Positions 16,146-24,467 of a stretch of 64,000 bases of DNA are shown here, in pieces (position 1 is the stretch's first letter; the number at the start of each line of letters is the position of its first letter). The translations under genes and the position numbers were made by a program. The DNA is from Aromatoleum evansii. GTDB lineage: Bacteria; Pseudomonadota; Gammaproteobacteria; Burkholderiales; Rhodocyclaceae. The stretch is from positions 1 through 64,000 of the forward strand of contig NZ_WTVK01000003.1 in assembly GCF_012910805.1 (NCBI RefSeq), in the 5' to 3' direction. Under the pieces are notes generated by a model that was not told the origin of the DNA, made no database searches, and saw only the letters and a list, made by a program, of their open reading frames with translations.

Positions 16146-17399
16146 ATGCCGCTCGGCTTCTACATCATCATGGCGGCGCAGTTCTTCTCTGCGCTGGCCG
16201 ACAATGCGCTGCTGATCATCGCCATCGCGCTGCTGCGCGAGATGTCCGCCCCGGCAACGTACGAACCGCTGCTGAAGCTGTTCTTCACCGTCTCCTACGT
16301 CGCGCTCGCCGCCTTCGTCGGCGCCTTTGCCGACTCGATGCCCAAGTGGCGGGTGATGTTCATCAGCAACACCATCAAGATCGGCGGCTGCCTCATGCTG
16401 CTCCTCGGCGCGCATCCGCTCTTCGCCTACGCCGTCATCGGGCTCGGTGCTGCATCCTACTCCCCGGCCAAGTACGGCATCCTCACCGAATACCTGCCCC
16501 ACCGCCTGCTCGTCGTCGCCAACGGCTGGATCGAAGGCCTCACCGTCGGCGCCATCATCCTCGGCACGGTCATCGGCGGCGTGCTGATCCGTCCCGACGT
16601 CGGCAACTGGATCGCCAATCTCGGCCTGCCGATGGTCAGCGGCAACGCCCTCCAGTCGACCATCGCCATCGTCGGATTGCTCTACCTTGCCGCAGCCGCG
16701 TTCAACCTGCGCATCCCCGACACCGGCGTCGACCACAAGCCGCTCAAGAACAACCCGGTCTACCTCGTCCACGATTTCGTGCACTGCATGAAGCTGCTGT
16801 GGCGCGACAAACTCGGCCAGATCTCCCTCGCCGTCACCACCCTCTTCTGGGGCGCCGGCGCCACGCTGCAGTTCATCGTGATCAAGTGGGCCGAGCACAA
16901 CCTCGGCTTCGACCTCTCCAAGGCGTCGATGATGCAGGGCGTCGTCGCCGTCGGCATCGCGCTCGGCTCCGTCCTGGCCGCGCGCATGATCAGCCTGCGC
17001 CGCTCCGTCCAGGTCATCCCCCTGGGCATCGCCATGGGCCTGGTAGTGATGGTCATGGTCGTCGTCACCCAGCCCACGCTGGCCATGATCCTGATGGTCG
17101 TCGTCGGCTGCCTGGCGGGCTTCTTCGTCGTGCCGATGAACGCCCTGCTCCAGCATCGCGGCCACATCCTCATGGGTGCCGGCCATTCCATCGCCGTGCA
17201 GAACTTCAACGAGAACCTCTCCATCCTGATCATGACCGGCCTGTACGCCCTGCTGATCATGTCGGGTCTGTCGATCACCGTGGTCATCGTGATGTTCGGC
17301 CTGTTCGTGGCCGGGACGATGTACCTCGTGCTGCGCCGTCACAAGCTCAACCAGCGCGAAGTCGATTCGGTCGCGCTGCTCGAAGACCACAAGCACTGA
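16146..17399 (+). CDS. lplT: Lysophospholipid transporter LplT (MFS)
   Basis: 417 aa with about twelve hydrophobic segments. LplT flips lysophospholipids across the inner membrane for re-acylation. The N-terminus M-P-x-G-F-Y-I-I-M-A-A-Q-F-F-S-A-L-A-D-N-A-L, the loop with F-V-G-A-F-A-D-S-M-P-K and the A-S-Y-S-P-A-K-Y-G-I-L-T-E motif match LplT. In enterobacteria lplT sits with aas (acyltransferase); no aas is present here. No clear Shine-Dalgarno sequence. With two MCE operons in the same window this adds a third phospholipid-homeostasis element. Confidence 0.93.
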   Translation: MPLGFYIIMAAQFFSALADNALLIIAIALLREMSAPATYEPLLKLFFTVSYVALAAFVGAFADSMPKWRVMFISNTIKIGGCLMLLLGAHPLFAYAVIGLGAASYSPAKYGILTEYLPHRLLVVANGWIEGLTVGAIILGTVIGGVLIRPDVGNWIANLGLPMVSGNALQSTIAIVGLLYLAAAAFNLRIPDTGVDHKPLKNNPVYLVHDFVHCMKLLWRDKLGQISLAVTTLFWGAGATLQFIVIKWAEHNLGFDLSKASMMQGVVAVGIALGSVLAARMISLRRSVQVIPLGIAMGLVVMVMVVVTQPTLAMILMVVVGCLAGFFVVPMNALLQHRGHILMGAGHSIAVQNFNENLSILIMTGLYALLIMSGLSITVVIVMFGLFVAGTMYLVLRRHKLNQREVDSVALLEDHKH

Positions 17400-17406
17400 T
17401 CGGCAC

Positions 17407-17428
17407 ACGGGCCGCCCACGCGGCCCGT
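17407..17428. terminator. Hairpin between convergent lplT and udg
   Basis: Perfect 9-bp arms ACGGGCCGC and GCGGCCCGT with a 4-nt loop, 7 nt after the lplT stop. There is no T-run on either side, so it is a weak candidate for a bidirectional terminator or RNA-stabilising hairpin. Confidence 0.4.
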
Positions 17429-17438
17429 CCGGCGCCCG

Positions 17439-18356
17439 TCAGGGCTGCCCGGCGAGCTCCTGGACCAGGCCGCGCGCAAAGCACAAGTCCTCCCACGCCT
17501 TCGCCTTGTCGGCCTGGTTCCGCAACAGGTACGCGGGATGGTAGGTCACGACCACGGGCGTATCGCCGCGCCGGAACACCCGGCCACGCGACGCGCCGAT
17601 GCTGATCTCGGCATCCAGCAGCGCCAGCGCCGCGGGACGGCCCAGCGCAACCAGCACGCGCGGCCGCACCAGCTCGATCTGGCGCGCGAGATAAGGATGG
17701 CAGGTCGCGATCTCGTCGGCCTGCGGGGTGCGGTTGTGCGGCGGCCGGCATTTCACCGCATTCGCGATATACACGTTTTCGCCGCGCTTCAGTCCGATCG
17801 CCGCCAGCATCGCATCGAGCAGTTTGCCCGCGGCACCGACGAAGGGTTCGCCGCGCTGGTCCTCCTCCGAACCTGGCCCCTCGCCGACGAACATCCACTC
17901 CGCCCCGCGATCGCCCACACCCGGAACGGCCTGCCTGCGCTTCTCGCACAGGCGGCACGCCCCGCAGGCGCGAATGTCGGCCTCGAGCTCGTCCCAATCC
18001 ATCCGCGCGATGCGACCGGCCCGGGCAGGATCGACCTCCTCGCGTCGTGCCGATGACGATGCCGCAGCGGTCGCCGTCGGGCGCGGAACCGGATCGCGGA
18101 CGGGAAGCACCACCCTTGCAGGACGCACCTCATGTACCGACGAAGGTGCCGGCGACAGTGCCGCCGATTGCGGCGGTGCGGACCGGGGCGACGCCGCGCT
18201 GCCGAGGTCCGGAGCGCTTGCGACCGGCTCCGGCAAGGCCTCGACGGCTTGTGCCACGCCGTCGTCCGCGCGCTCTTCCGCGCCCCCTGCACGCAAGCGC
18301 CAGACGGGCGCGAGGCCCATCTCGCGGAGCACGGCATCACGCCGCACGTGCCTCAC
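17439..18356 (-). CDS. Family 4 uracil-DNA glycosylase (Fe-S)
   Basis: 305 aa. The C-terminal ~190 residues are a type 4 UDG, removing uracil from DNA in base excision repair. The Fe-S ligands C-x2-C in C-G-A-C-R-L-C near 112-118 and later cysteines (C-R-P-P-H-N region and C-H-P-Y) are visible, as is the G-E-G-P-G-x-E-E-D motif 1 near 140 and T-Y-H-P-A-Y-L-L-R near 267. The N-terminal ~100 residues are a low-complexity Pro/Ala/Ser linker after a conserved R-R-D-A-V-L-R-E-M-G-L-x-P-x-W-R-L-R head, commonly seen in betaproteobacterial members. Overlaps rimI by ATGA. Confidence 0.9.
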   Translation of the reverse strand: MRHVRRDAVLREMGLAPVWRLRAGGAEERADDGVAQAVEALPEPVASAPDLGSAASPRSAPPQSAALSPAPSSVHEVRPARVVLPVRDPVPRPTATAAASSSARREEVDPARAGRIARMDWDELEADIRACGACRLCEKRRQAVPGVGDRGAEWMFVGEGPGSEEDQRGEPFVGAAGKLLDAMLAAIGLKRGENVYIANAVKCRPPHNRTPQADEIATCHPYLARQIELVRPRVLVALGRPAALALLDAEISIGASRGRVFRRGDTPVVVTYHPAYLLRNQADKAKAWEDLCFARGLVQELAGQP

Positions 18357-18805
18357 AGTTCGCGCCTCATCACGATCGCATCCTCGCGCCCGCCTCCGGG
18401 CGCCGGGTAATACCCCTTGCGTCGCCCCACCGCGACGAAACCGCGCCCCTCGTACAACGCAAGTGCAGCCGTATTGGAAGGGCGCACCTCGAGAAAGAAC
18501 TGCGTCGCCCCGCCCTGCTGCGCCACCGCAAACAGGTAGTCGAGCAATTTCCCGCCGATCCCGCCGCGCTGCGCCCCACGCGTCACGCTGATGTTGAGCA
18601 GATGCGCCTCATCGATCACCGTCAGCAGCACCGCATAGGCAACGGGACCTCCGCCGTTGTGCATCACCCAGCAGTTGTAGCCGGCGCGCAGGGAATCCGC
18701 GAAATTGCCTTCACTCCACGGAAACGCATGCAGCTCGCGCTCGTTCTCGACCACCCACGGCAGATCCTCGTCCGTCATGGGCACGAAAGCGAATCCCGCG
18801 GTCAC
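18353..18805 (-). CDS. rimI: Ribosomal-protein alanine N-acetyltransferase RimI
   Basis: 150 aa GNAT from the GTG at 18805, which overlaps the tsaB stop (GTGA). RimI acetylates the N-terminal alanine of ribosomal protein S18. GNAT motif A appears as L-L-N-I-S-V-T-x-x-x-Q-R-G-G-I-G-G-K-L-L near residues 72-92, and motif B as F-L-E-V-R-P-S-N-T-A-A-L-A-L-Y-E-G-R-G-F near 104-123, both diagnostic. The longer open frame upstream is the tsaB shadow. The order tsaB-rimI is widespread, and udg follows here. Confidence 0.93.
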   Translation of the reverse strand: MTAGFAFVPMTDEDLPWVVENERELHAFPWSEGNFADSLRAGYNCWVMHNGGGPVAYAVLLTVIDEAHLLNISVTRGAQRGGIGGKLLDYLFAVAQQGGATQFFLEVRPSNTAALALYEGRGFVAVGRRKGYYPAPGGGREDAIVMRREL

Positions 18806-19494
18806 GCCCGCCCTCCGCGCGCAAGGCGCTCGGCGGTCGTCAGCGCAACCTTGTCCCGCACATACAGCGGCGCAGCGACCTCGGCCGCGACCAGCGCCCC
18901 GCCTTCCACCATGCGCACCGCCAGCCGCGCAACATCCGCCGCGCGCGGTACCGCATCCCCCTGCAGTGGGGCCAGTCGTTCCAGCAGTTCGCGCGGGATA
19001 CGGTCGCCGTACGCCGCGAAGGCCGATCCGACTCCGGCCCACCGCCCCCCGGCTGGCAAGGCCAGCATCTCGGGCGGACAGCACGTCGGCGGCGCAAGCA
19101 TGACCGGGAGTCCGTCGACAATCCGACATGCCGCCGAATACACCTCACCCATGCGCGCATCGGTGGCGACGTAGATTTCATTCCCCGCCCCCTGCAGCGC
19201 CAGCGCTTCGAGGCTGCATACCGGCGCGACCCCGAGGTCCGCCCCCATCGCCAGCCCCTGCGCCACGCCGCATGCGAGGCGCAAACCCGTAAAGGCCCCC
19301 GGTCCGGCGCCGAACGCCACCGCATCGAGCGAACCCAGCGCAATGCCGGCCTCCGACAGCAGGATCTTCAGGGTGGGCAGCAGGCGTTCGGAATGATTCG
19401 AATGCCCTTCCAGGCTTCGTTCCACGGTCTCGCCGTCGAACAACAGGGCGACGCTCGCGTGCTCGCACGAGGTCTCGATCGAGAGGATTTTCAT
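18802..19494 (-). CDS. tsaB: tRNA threonylcarbamoyladenosine biosynthesis protein TsaB
   Basis: 230 aa, the family length. TsaB is the inactive ASKHA-fold partner of TsaD in making t6A37 of ANN-decoding tRNAs. The start M-K-I-L-S-I-E-T-S, the G-x-G-P-G-A-F-T-G-L-R motif near residue 68-78 and the ensuing C-G-V-A-Q-G-L-A are diagnostic. A TAAAAT hexamer lies 9 nt before the ATG, suggesting a very short or absent leader. Followed by rimI with overlap. Confidence 0.95.
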   Translation of the reverse strand: MKILSIETSCEHASVALLFDGETVERSLEGHSNHSERLLPTLKILLSEAGIALGSLDAVAFGAGPGAFTGLRLACGVAQGLAMGADLGVAPVCSLEALALQGAGNEIYVATDARMGEVYSAACRIVDGLPVMLAPPTCCPPEMLALPAGGRWAGVGSAFAAYGDRIPRELLERLAPLQGDAVPRAADVARLAVRMVEGGALVAAEVAAPLYVRDKVALTTAERLARGGRA

Positions 19495-19503
19495 AAGCCG
19501 CCC

Positions 19504-19509
19504 ATTTTA
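19504..19509 (-). promoter_or_regulatory. Candidate -10 of tsaB with near-leaderless spacing
   Basis: TAAAAT on the minus strand ends 9 nt before the tsaB ATG. Standard initiation 6-7 nt downstream would leave at most a few leader nucleotides. No clear -35 seen. Confidence 0.35.
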
Positions 19510-19578
19510 CCGGCAGCGGCCCATCTGCGCAGCGCCCGTGGCGGGCATGCATGCGACGGGAACCCGGACGAGCTTCGC

Positions 19579-19881
19579 TCAGCGCTCCATCACGCTGCGC
19601 GGGCGATTCGCATCCCGCATCGCCTGGCGCAGCTCCTGGTAGAGCGTCTCGCGCTGCTCGCGCGACAGGCGGCGCGGCTCCTGCGCAGCAGAACGCGAGC
19701 TTTCCGGACCACTCACTAGCGCCCGGCGCAACTCGGCGCGCCGCTTGTCGCGCGCGCTCGCGTACCCCGGCGCGGTCACGCTTTCCTTCGCCGAACGCGA
19801 CGGCGAGCTCTCGCGTGCGAACACCGGGCCGGCACAAAGTGCCGACACAAACACGAGCAGGAGCATGACGCCGCCCGTCAT
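19579..19881 (-). CDS. Small exported hypothetical protein
   Basis: 100 aa from the ATG at 19881. Residues 1-22 read as a signal peptide (hydrophobic V-M-L-L-L-V-F-V-S-A-L-C-A-G with A-x-A-type cleavage after P-V-F-A). The mature ~78 residues are strongly basic and charged, with R-R-L-S-R-E-Q-R-E-T-L-Y-Q-E-L-R-Q-A-M-R-D-A, similar in flavour to periplasmic Arg/Glu helical stress proteins, but I recognise no family. Longer in-frame starts exist (19911 GTG, 19962 ATG, 20058) and would bury the signal peptide, so they are less likely. Not clearly linked to tsaB downstream (84-bp gap). Confidence 0.55.
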   Translation of the reverse strand: MTGGVMLLLVFVSALCAGPVFARESSPSRSAKESVTAPGYASARDKRRAELRRALVSGPESSRSAAQEPRRLSREQRETLYQELRQAMRDANRPRSVMER

Positions 19882-20006
19882 ACGACGCAAAGCCCGTCCC
19901 CCCGGCAACACGCAGTCGCCGGTGGAGCATGCCGTACAGGAAGTTGAACAGCTTTTTGCCATGATCGCTGCGGGCGGTGTTCGTTGCAGATGCGGACGGT
20001 GAAACC

Positions 20007-20024
20007 ATACCTTTATATTGGTAT
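20007..20024. promoter_or_regulatory. AT-rich dyad between the exported protein gene and ompR
   Basis: ATACC-N8-GGTAT (20007-20024) is centred on a TTTATATT run, the only AT-rich patch of the 290-bp divergent gap 19882-20171. It may be a promoter or regulator site for either gene. Nothing else is apparent in the gap. Confidence 0.3.
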
Positions 20025-20171
20025 TTACGGCGCGTCCGGACCAAGATTTAGAGGGCAACGTGTAAGGGCGTGTTGCGTATATCCCAAGCCCTTACGAAAC
20101 GTTACCCGTTCCGCGGAAATCGCCGCGGCGAGCGCTGGCACGCGAAAATGTAACAGGATAGGATTCGCACC

Positions 20172-20909
20172 ATGAACACCAAGATCCGATATCGAGTATT
20201 GCTGGTCGACGACGACGCCCGCCTGCGCGAGCTGCTGTCGCGATACCTCCAGGAACAGGGCTTCACCGTGAAGGCCGTCGTGGACGCCGCGTCCATGGAT
20301 CGTGCCCTGCACCGCGAGCATTACGACGTGATGGTGCTGGACCTGATGCTTCCCGGCGAAGACGGTCTCGCCATCTGCCGCCGCCTGCGGGCCGACCAGA
20401 ACGCCATCCCCATCATCATGCTCACGGCCAAGGGCGACGACGTCGACCGCATCATCGGCCTGGAGATGGGAGCCGACGACTACCTCGCCAAGCCCTTCAA
20501 TCCGCGCGAGCTCGTCGCCCGCATCCACGCGGTGATGCGCCGGCAGCCGCCGACGCTGCCCGGAGCGCCGACGATCGAGGATGAGGTCGTCAGGTTCGGC
20601 AACGTTCAGGTCAACCTCGGAGTGCGCTCGCTCGTGCGCGACGGCGAGGAGATCTCGCTGACCACCGGCGAGTTCTCCCTGCTGAAGGTCCTGCTCCAGC
20701 ATCCCCGCCAGCCGCTGTCTCGCGACAAGCTCATGGAACTGGCGCGTGGCCGCGAATACGGTGTATTCGACCGCGCGATCGACGTGCAGGTGAGCCGCCT
20801 GCGCAAGCTCGTCGAGGAAGACCCGGCCAAGCCGCGCTACATCCAGACCGTGTGGGGCTTCGGATACGTGTTCGTGCCGGATGAATCGAAGCCTGCCAAC
20901 GAAGCCTGA
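20172..20909 (+). CDS. ompR: OmpR-type response regulator
   Basis: 245 aa. Receiver domain residues 8-120 with the acidic pair L-V-D-D-D-A near 12-16, the phospho-acceptor Asp in M-V-L-D-L-M-L-P-G-E-D-G near 58, and the conserved Lys in L-A-K-P-F near 108. A winged-helix DNA-binding domain follows (about 145-240, ending V-W-G-F-G-Y-V-F-V-P). Very close to OmpR of betaproteobacteria throughout, and paired with an EnvZ-like kinase whose start overlaps its end by 29 bp. Likely controls porin and envelope genes in response to osmotic conditions. Confidence 0.92.
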   Translation: MNTKIRYRVLLVDDDARLRELLSRYLQEQGFTVKAVVDAASMDRALHREHYDVMVLDLMLPGEDGLAICRRLRADQNAIPIIMLTAKGDDVDRIIGLEMGADDYLAKPFNPRELVARIHAVMRRQPPTLPGAPTIEDEVVRFGNVQVNLGVRSLVRDGEEISLTTGEFSLLKVLLQHPRQPLSRDKLMELARGREYGVFDRAIDVQVSRLRKLVEEDPAKPRYIQTVWGFGYVFVPDESKPANEA

Positions 20910-22335
20910 GCTGTCCGTGCCGGAAGCGGGGGAGCCTTCGGCTACCCCCGTGAACCAGGAGTCGCGCTTCGCGCGGCTCCTGCCGCGCACGCTCCTATGG
21001 CAGACCTTCTTCCTCATCGCCCTGCTCCTCACGCTCGCGCTCGCAACCTGGTCGCAGATCTTCAGCCATTTCGGGGAGCCGGCGCGCGCGCGCAGCCTGG
21101 CCCAGATGGTCGCCAGCGTCGTGAACCTGACGCGCGCGGCGCTCATCAATGCCGAGGTGGAACGGCGCACCGAGCTGCTGATAGAGCTGGCCGCACTGGA
21201 AGGCATGCGCATCTACCCCGCCGAACCCAGCGACGAACTCGAGCCGCTGCCCGACACGCGCGGCATGCAACTGCTGACCGACGAGGTCCGCCGCCAGCTC
21301 GGCACCCACACCCGCTTCGCCTCGCGCTGGAAAGCGCTGGACGGATTCTGGGTGAGCTTCCGCCTCGACCCCGACGACGAGCAGGACTTCTGGCTGATGC
21401 TCCCGCCGGAGCGACTGGAACAGACCGGAGCGCTGGAATGGCTCGTGTGGGGCGGCGGCGCGCTCCTCGCCGCACTGATCGGCGCCTACATGATCGTTTC
21501 GCGCATCGGCGTCCCGCTGCGCAACCTGGCCCGCTCGGCACGCGTCGTCGGCAGCGGGCGCACCCCGCCACACCTGCCGGAAAGCGGGCCGCTGGAGATT
21601 GCCACGGTTGCACGGGCGTTCAACCAGATGGCCGGCGACCTCGCCCGCACCGACGCCGACCGCGCGCTCATCCTCGCCGGCGTTTCACATGACTTGCGCA
21701 CCCCCCTTGCACGCCTGCGGCTCGGCATAGAGATGTCCGGCGCCCCCGACACCGATGTCCGCGCGATGGTCACCGACGTCGAGGAGATGGATCGCATCAT
21801 CGGCCAGTTCCTCGATTTCGGCCGCGGCGAGCCGCAGGAACCCCTGCAGCTCGAAGACCTCGCCGGCCTGCTCGCCGACATCGCGGAACCCTACCGGCTG
21901 CGCGGCATCAAGGTGCGCCTCGACACGCCGCCCAGCCTTCCGGTACCGGTGCGCGTCCTGCCGCTGCGCCGCGCGGTCCGCAACCTGATGGACAACGCCG
22001 TGCGCTATGCCGGCGAGGAAAGTCCCATCAGCCTCATCCTCTCGAGCCGCGGCGACGAAGCCCTGATCGAAGTCGCCGACCGTGGCCCGGGCATTCCCGA
22101 GGCGGACATGGATCGCATGCGCCATCCCTTCACGCGCCTCGAGACGGCCCGTTCGAATACCAAGGGTGCTGGCCTCGGCCTCGCCATCGTCGAACGCATC
22201 ATCGCCTCCCACGAGGGCCGGCTCGAACTGCGCGCCCGCAGCGGCGGCGGTCTGCGCGCCATCATCCACCTGCCGCTCGAAGGCCCCCGGCGCGGCAGAG
22301 TACTCGCCGCCGGCAGTGAGGCAGGACGCGAGTAG
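20881..22335 (+). CDS. envZ: EnvZ-type sensor histidine kinase
   Basis: 484 aa. Two membrane segments (about 41-58 and 183-203) bracket a periplasmic sensor of ~120 residues; HAMP follows (about 204-255). H-box [13 protein letters not shown] near residue 268 with the phospho-accepting His, N-box [10 protein letters not shown] near 368, G1 D-R-G-P-G-I near 400 and G2 G-A-G-L-G-L-A-I-V near 430. Partner of OmpR. The first ~30 residues, rich in Glu/Pro/Ser, lie in the overlap with ompR and could be excluded if translation starts at a later codon. Confidence 0.92.
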   Translation: MNRSLPTKPELSVPEAGEPSATPVNQESRFARLLPRTLLWQTFFLIALLLTLALATWSQIFSHFGEPARARSLAQMVASVVNLTRAALINAEVERRTELLIELAALEGMRIYPAEPSDELEPLPDTRGMQLLTDEVRRQLGTHTRFASRWKALDGFWVSFRLDPDDEQDFWLMLPPERLEQTGALEWLVWGGGALLAALIGAYMIVSRIGVPLRNLARSARVVGSGRTPPHLPESGPLEIATVARAFNQMAGDLARTDADRALILAGVSHDLRTPLARLRLGIEMSGAPDTDVRAMVTDVEEMDRIIGQFLDFGRGEPQEPLQLEDLAGLLADIAEPYRLRGIKVRLDTPPSLPVPVRVLPLRRAVRNLMDNAVRYAGEESPISLILSSRGDEALIEVADRGPGIPEADMDRMRHPFTRLETARSNTKGAGLGLAIVERIIASHEGRLELRARSGGGLRAIIHLPLEGPRRGRVLAAGSEAGRE

Positions 22336-22362
22336 AGCGAACCGATTGCGGCGCCGACTCGC

Positions 22363-22368
22363 TATAAT
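22363..22368 (+). promoter_or_regulatory. Candidate -10 (TATAAT) of the yciB operon
   Basis: Consensus TATAAT ends 8 nt before the yciB ATG, with GC-rich spacer CCCCGCGC. Normal initiation would give an almost leaderless transcript; no Shine-Dalgarno sequence is present. The -35 is poor. Confidence 0.5.
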
Positions 22369-22376
22369 CCCCGCGC

Positions 22377-22985
22377 ATGAAGATTCTTTTCGACCTGCTT
22401 CCCGTCATCCTCTTCTTTGCCGCCTACAAGTTCGCCGGACACGATCCGGCCGCGGCGCACGATCTCGCCACCCGGGTCCTCGGCGAGGGCATCGAGGCCA
22501 CACAGGCACCCATCCTCATTGCAACCGCCGTCGCGATCTTCGCCACGATCGGCCAGATCGGCTGGGTATGGTTGCGGCACCGCAAGGTGGACACGATGCT
22601 GTGGGTCAGCCTGGCGATCATCGTCGTATTCGGCGGCGCGACGCTGTTCTTCCACAATCCCACCTTCATCAAGTGGAAACCGACCGCGCTGTACTGGCTG
22701 TTCGGCATCACGCTCGCGGGTTCGGAGCTGCTGTTCCGCCGCAACCTGATCCGCAAGATGCTCGAAGCGCAGGTGCGCCTGCCCGAGCCGGTGTGGGGGC
22801 GCCTCAGCCATGCCTGGGCGGCGTTCTTCATCGGCATGGGCGTGCTCAACCTGTACGTCGCCTACAACTTTTCCGAAGAAGCCTGGGTCAATTTCAAGCT
22901 TTTCGGCGGCATGGGCCTGATGCTGCTGTTCGTCCTGGCCCAGGGCCTCTACCTCTCCAAACACATCCAGGAGGAAACCAGCTGA
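22377..22985 (+). CDS. yciB: Inner-membrane septation/intracellular septation protein A family (YciB)
   Basis: 202 aa with five to six hydrophobic segments. The start [18 protein letters not shown] is diagnostic of YciB/IspA, an inner-membrane protein interacting with cell-elongation and division factors and affecting envelope integrity. The conserved F[11 protein letters not shown] near residues 91-102 and W-x-x-F-K-L-F-G near 171 are present. Stop and yciI start overlap as TGATG, beginning a run of tightly coupled small genes. Confidence 0.95.
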   Translation: MKILFDLLPVILFFAAYKFAGHDPAAAHDLATRVLGEGIEATQAPILIATAVAIFATIGQIGWVWLRHRKVDTMLWVSLAIIVVFGGATLFFHNPTFIKWKPTALYWLFGITLAGSELLFRRNLIRKMLEAQVRLPEPVWGRLSHAWAAFFIGMGVLNLYVAYNFSEEAWVNFKLFGGMGLMLLFVLAQGLYLSKHIQEETS

Positions 22986-23284
22986 TGCTATACGTGCTGA
23001 CGGGCGAAGACGCCCCGGGCCAACTCGACGCCCGCATGGCGGTGCGCCCCGCACACCTCGCACGCCTCGAAAAGCTCCGTGACGAGGGACGGCTCGTGGT
23101 CGCCGGCCCGATGCCCGCAATCGACTCGCCCGACCCCGGCCCGGCCGGCTTCTTCGGCAGCCTGGTGATCGCCGAATTCCCCTCGCAGGCCGACGCCGAA
23201 GCCTGGCTCGCGGCAGACCCCTACGTCACGAATGGCGTCTTCGCGCGCACCAGCGTCCGCCCGTACAAGAAGGTCCTGCCGTGA
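22985..23284 (+). CDS. yciI: YciI family protein
   Basis: 99 aa, the family's usual size. Ferredoxin-like YciI fold with the conserved His/Asp pair region: R-P-A-H-L-A-R-L near residues 22-29 and A-D-P-Y-V-x-x-G-V near 78-86. Cytoplasmic; function unknown, some homologues have proposed enzymatic roles. It lies between yciB and bolA with overlaps of 1 and 4 nt, the same association seen in E. coli for yciB and yciI. Confidence 0.93.
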   Translation: MLYVLTGEDAPGQLDARMAVRPAHLARLEKLRDEGRLVVAGPMPAIDSPDPGPAGFFGSLVIAEFPSQADAEAWLAADPYVTNGVFARTSVRPYKKVLP

Positions 23285-23571
23285 CCGTGATCGACGAGAT
23301 CAGGAACCGGCTCGCGCCGCTGAATCCGCTCTCGATCGAGATCGAGGACGAAAGCGCCCTGCACGCCGGACACGCCGGCGCAAAAGGCGGCGGAGGACAC
23401 TACCGCATGACGATGGTGTCGGACGCATTTATCGGCAAGAATACGGTTGCACGCCACCGACTCATATACGGCGCGCTGGGCGAGCTGATGCGCACCCGCA
23501 TCCATGCCCTTGCCATTCGCGCCCTGACGGCCGAAGAGGCCAACACTCAACCCAACAGGAAGGAACTTTGA
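23281..23571 (+). CDS. BolA family protein
   Basis: 96 aa from a GTG at 23281 that overlaps the yciI stop (GTGA). BolA fold with the signature H-A-G-H-A-G near residues 28-33, the G-G-G-H-Y-R segment and the conserved H-R-x-x-Y near 59-63. BolA proteins bind monothiol glutaredoxins and Fe-S clusters and some bind DNA, influencing cell shape and iron-sulfur traffic. Its stop overlaps the next start (TGATG). I leave the symbol blank because betaproteobacteria hold several BolA paralogues (BolA, IbaG). Confidence 0.92.
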   Translation: MTVIDEIRNRLAPLNPLSIEIEDESALHAGHAGAKGGGGHYRMTMVSDAFIGKNTVARHRLIYGALGELMRTRIHALAIRALTAEEANTQPNRKEL

Positions 23572-24353
23572 TGATTCGCTTTCCCAGCCGTCTCGCTCTT
23601 TGTCTCATGGCCGGCCTGATCGGCCAGGCAGCTTATGCGGCCGGCCCCGCCGCCACGGTGAACGGCACGGCAATTCCCGCTGCGCGCGCGGACGTGATGT
23701 TCAACGAGCAGCGTGCGCAGGGCGCACCCGACAACCAGCAACTCCGCGACGCCGTGCGCGAGGAACTGATCCGCCGCGAAGTCCTGGCCCAGGAAGCGGC
23801 CAAGAAGGGCATCGACAAGAAGAGCGAAGTGCAGGCCCAGATGGACCTCGCCCGCCAGGCCGTGCTGCTGCGCGCCTACATCCAGGACTACGTGAAGGCC
23901 AATCCGATCACCGACGCCGACCTGAAAAAGGAATACGACAGCGTCAAGAGCAAGATGGGCGCCAAGGAATACAAGCCCCGCCACGTCCTGGTCGAGACCG
24001 AGGACGAGGCCAAGGCGATCATCGCGAAGCTGAAGGCCGGTGAGAAGTTCGACGCGCTGGCCAAGCAGTCGAAGGATCCGGGCTCCAAGGACAACGGCGG
24101 CGACCTCGGCTGGAGCAATCCGGGCATGTTCGTGAAGCCGTTCTCCGATGCCATGGTCAAGCTCGAGAAGGGCAAGTACAGCGACACGCCGGTCAAGAGC
24201 GACTTCGGCTACCACGTGATCCAGCTCGACGACGTGCGCGACCTGAAGGCACCCGACTTCGAGGAAGTGAAGCCGCAGCTGGAACAGCGCCTGCAGCAAC
24301 AGAAGATCGAGAAGCACATCATGGATCTGCGCGCCAAGGCGAAGGTCCAGTAA
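23571..24353 (+). CDS. Periplasmic peptidyl-prolyl isomerase (parvulin, PrsA/PpiC-like)
   Basis: 260 aa. A signal peptide (about 1-23, ending A-Y-A) is followed by a SurA-N-like helical region and a parvulin domain (about 135-230): P-R-H-V-L-V-E-T-E, F-D-A-L-A-K-Q-S-K-D-P, N-G-G-D-L-G-W and F-G-Y-H-V-I-Q-L-D are all present. It should catalyse prolyl isomerisation and chaperone proteins in the periplasm. The ATG overlaps the bolA stop and is preceded by AGGAAGGA. Last gene of the yciB-yciI-bolA-ppi set; a strong intrinsic terminator follows. Confidence 0.93.
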   Translation: MIRFPSRLALCLMAGLIGQAAYAAGPAATVNGTAIPAARADVMFNEQRAQGAPDNQQLRDAVREELIRREVLAQEAAKKGIDKKSEVQAQMDLARQAVLLRAYIQDYVKANPITDADLKKEYDSVKSKMGAKEYKPRHVLVETEDEAKAIIAKLKAGEKFDALAKQSKDPGSKDNGGDLGWSNPGMFVKPFSDAMVKLEKGKYSDTPVKSDFGYHVIQLDDVRDLKAPDFEEVKPQLEQRLQQQKIEKHIMDLRAKAKVQ

Positions 24354-24375
24354 GTATCCCGAGCTGAAACGCGAA

Positions 24376-24410
24376 GGGCCGCCCCGAGTGATCGGGGCGG
24401 CCCTTTTTTT
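24376..24410 (+). terminator. Intrinsic terminator after the yciB-parvulin operon
   Basis: 12-bp GC-rich stem (GGGCCGCCCCGA / TCGGGGCGGCCC) with GTGA loop followed by seven T, 22 nt after the parvulin stop. Confidence 0.93.
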
Positions 24411-24467
24411 ACATCACTTCAACCCGAAACACGCGAAGGAGGGCTGTAACCCACCTCCGCTGCGTCA

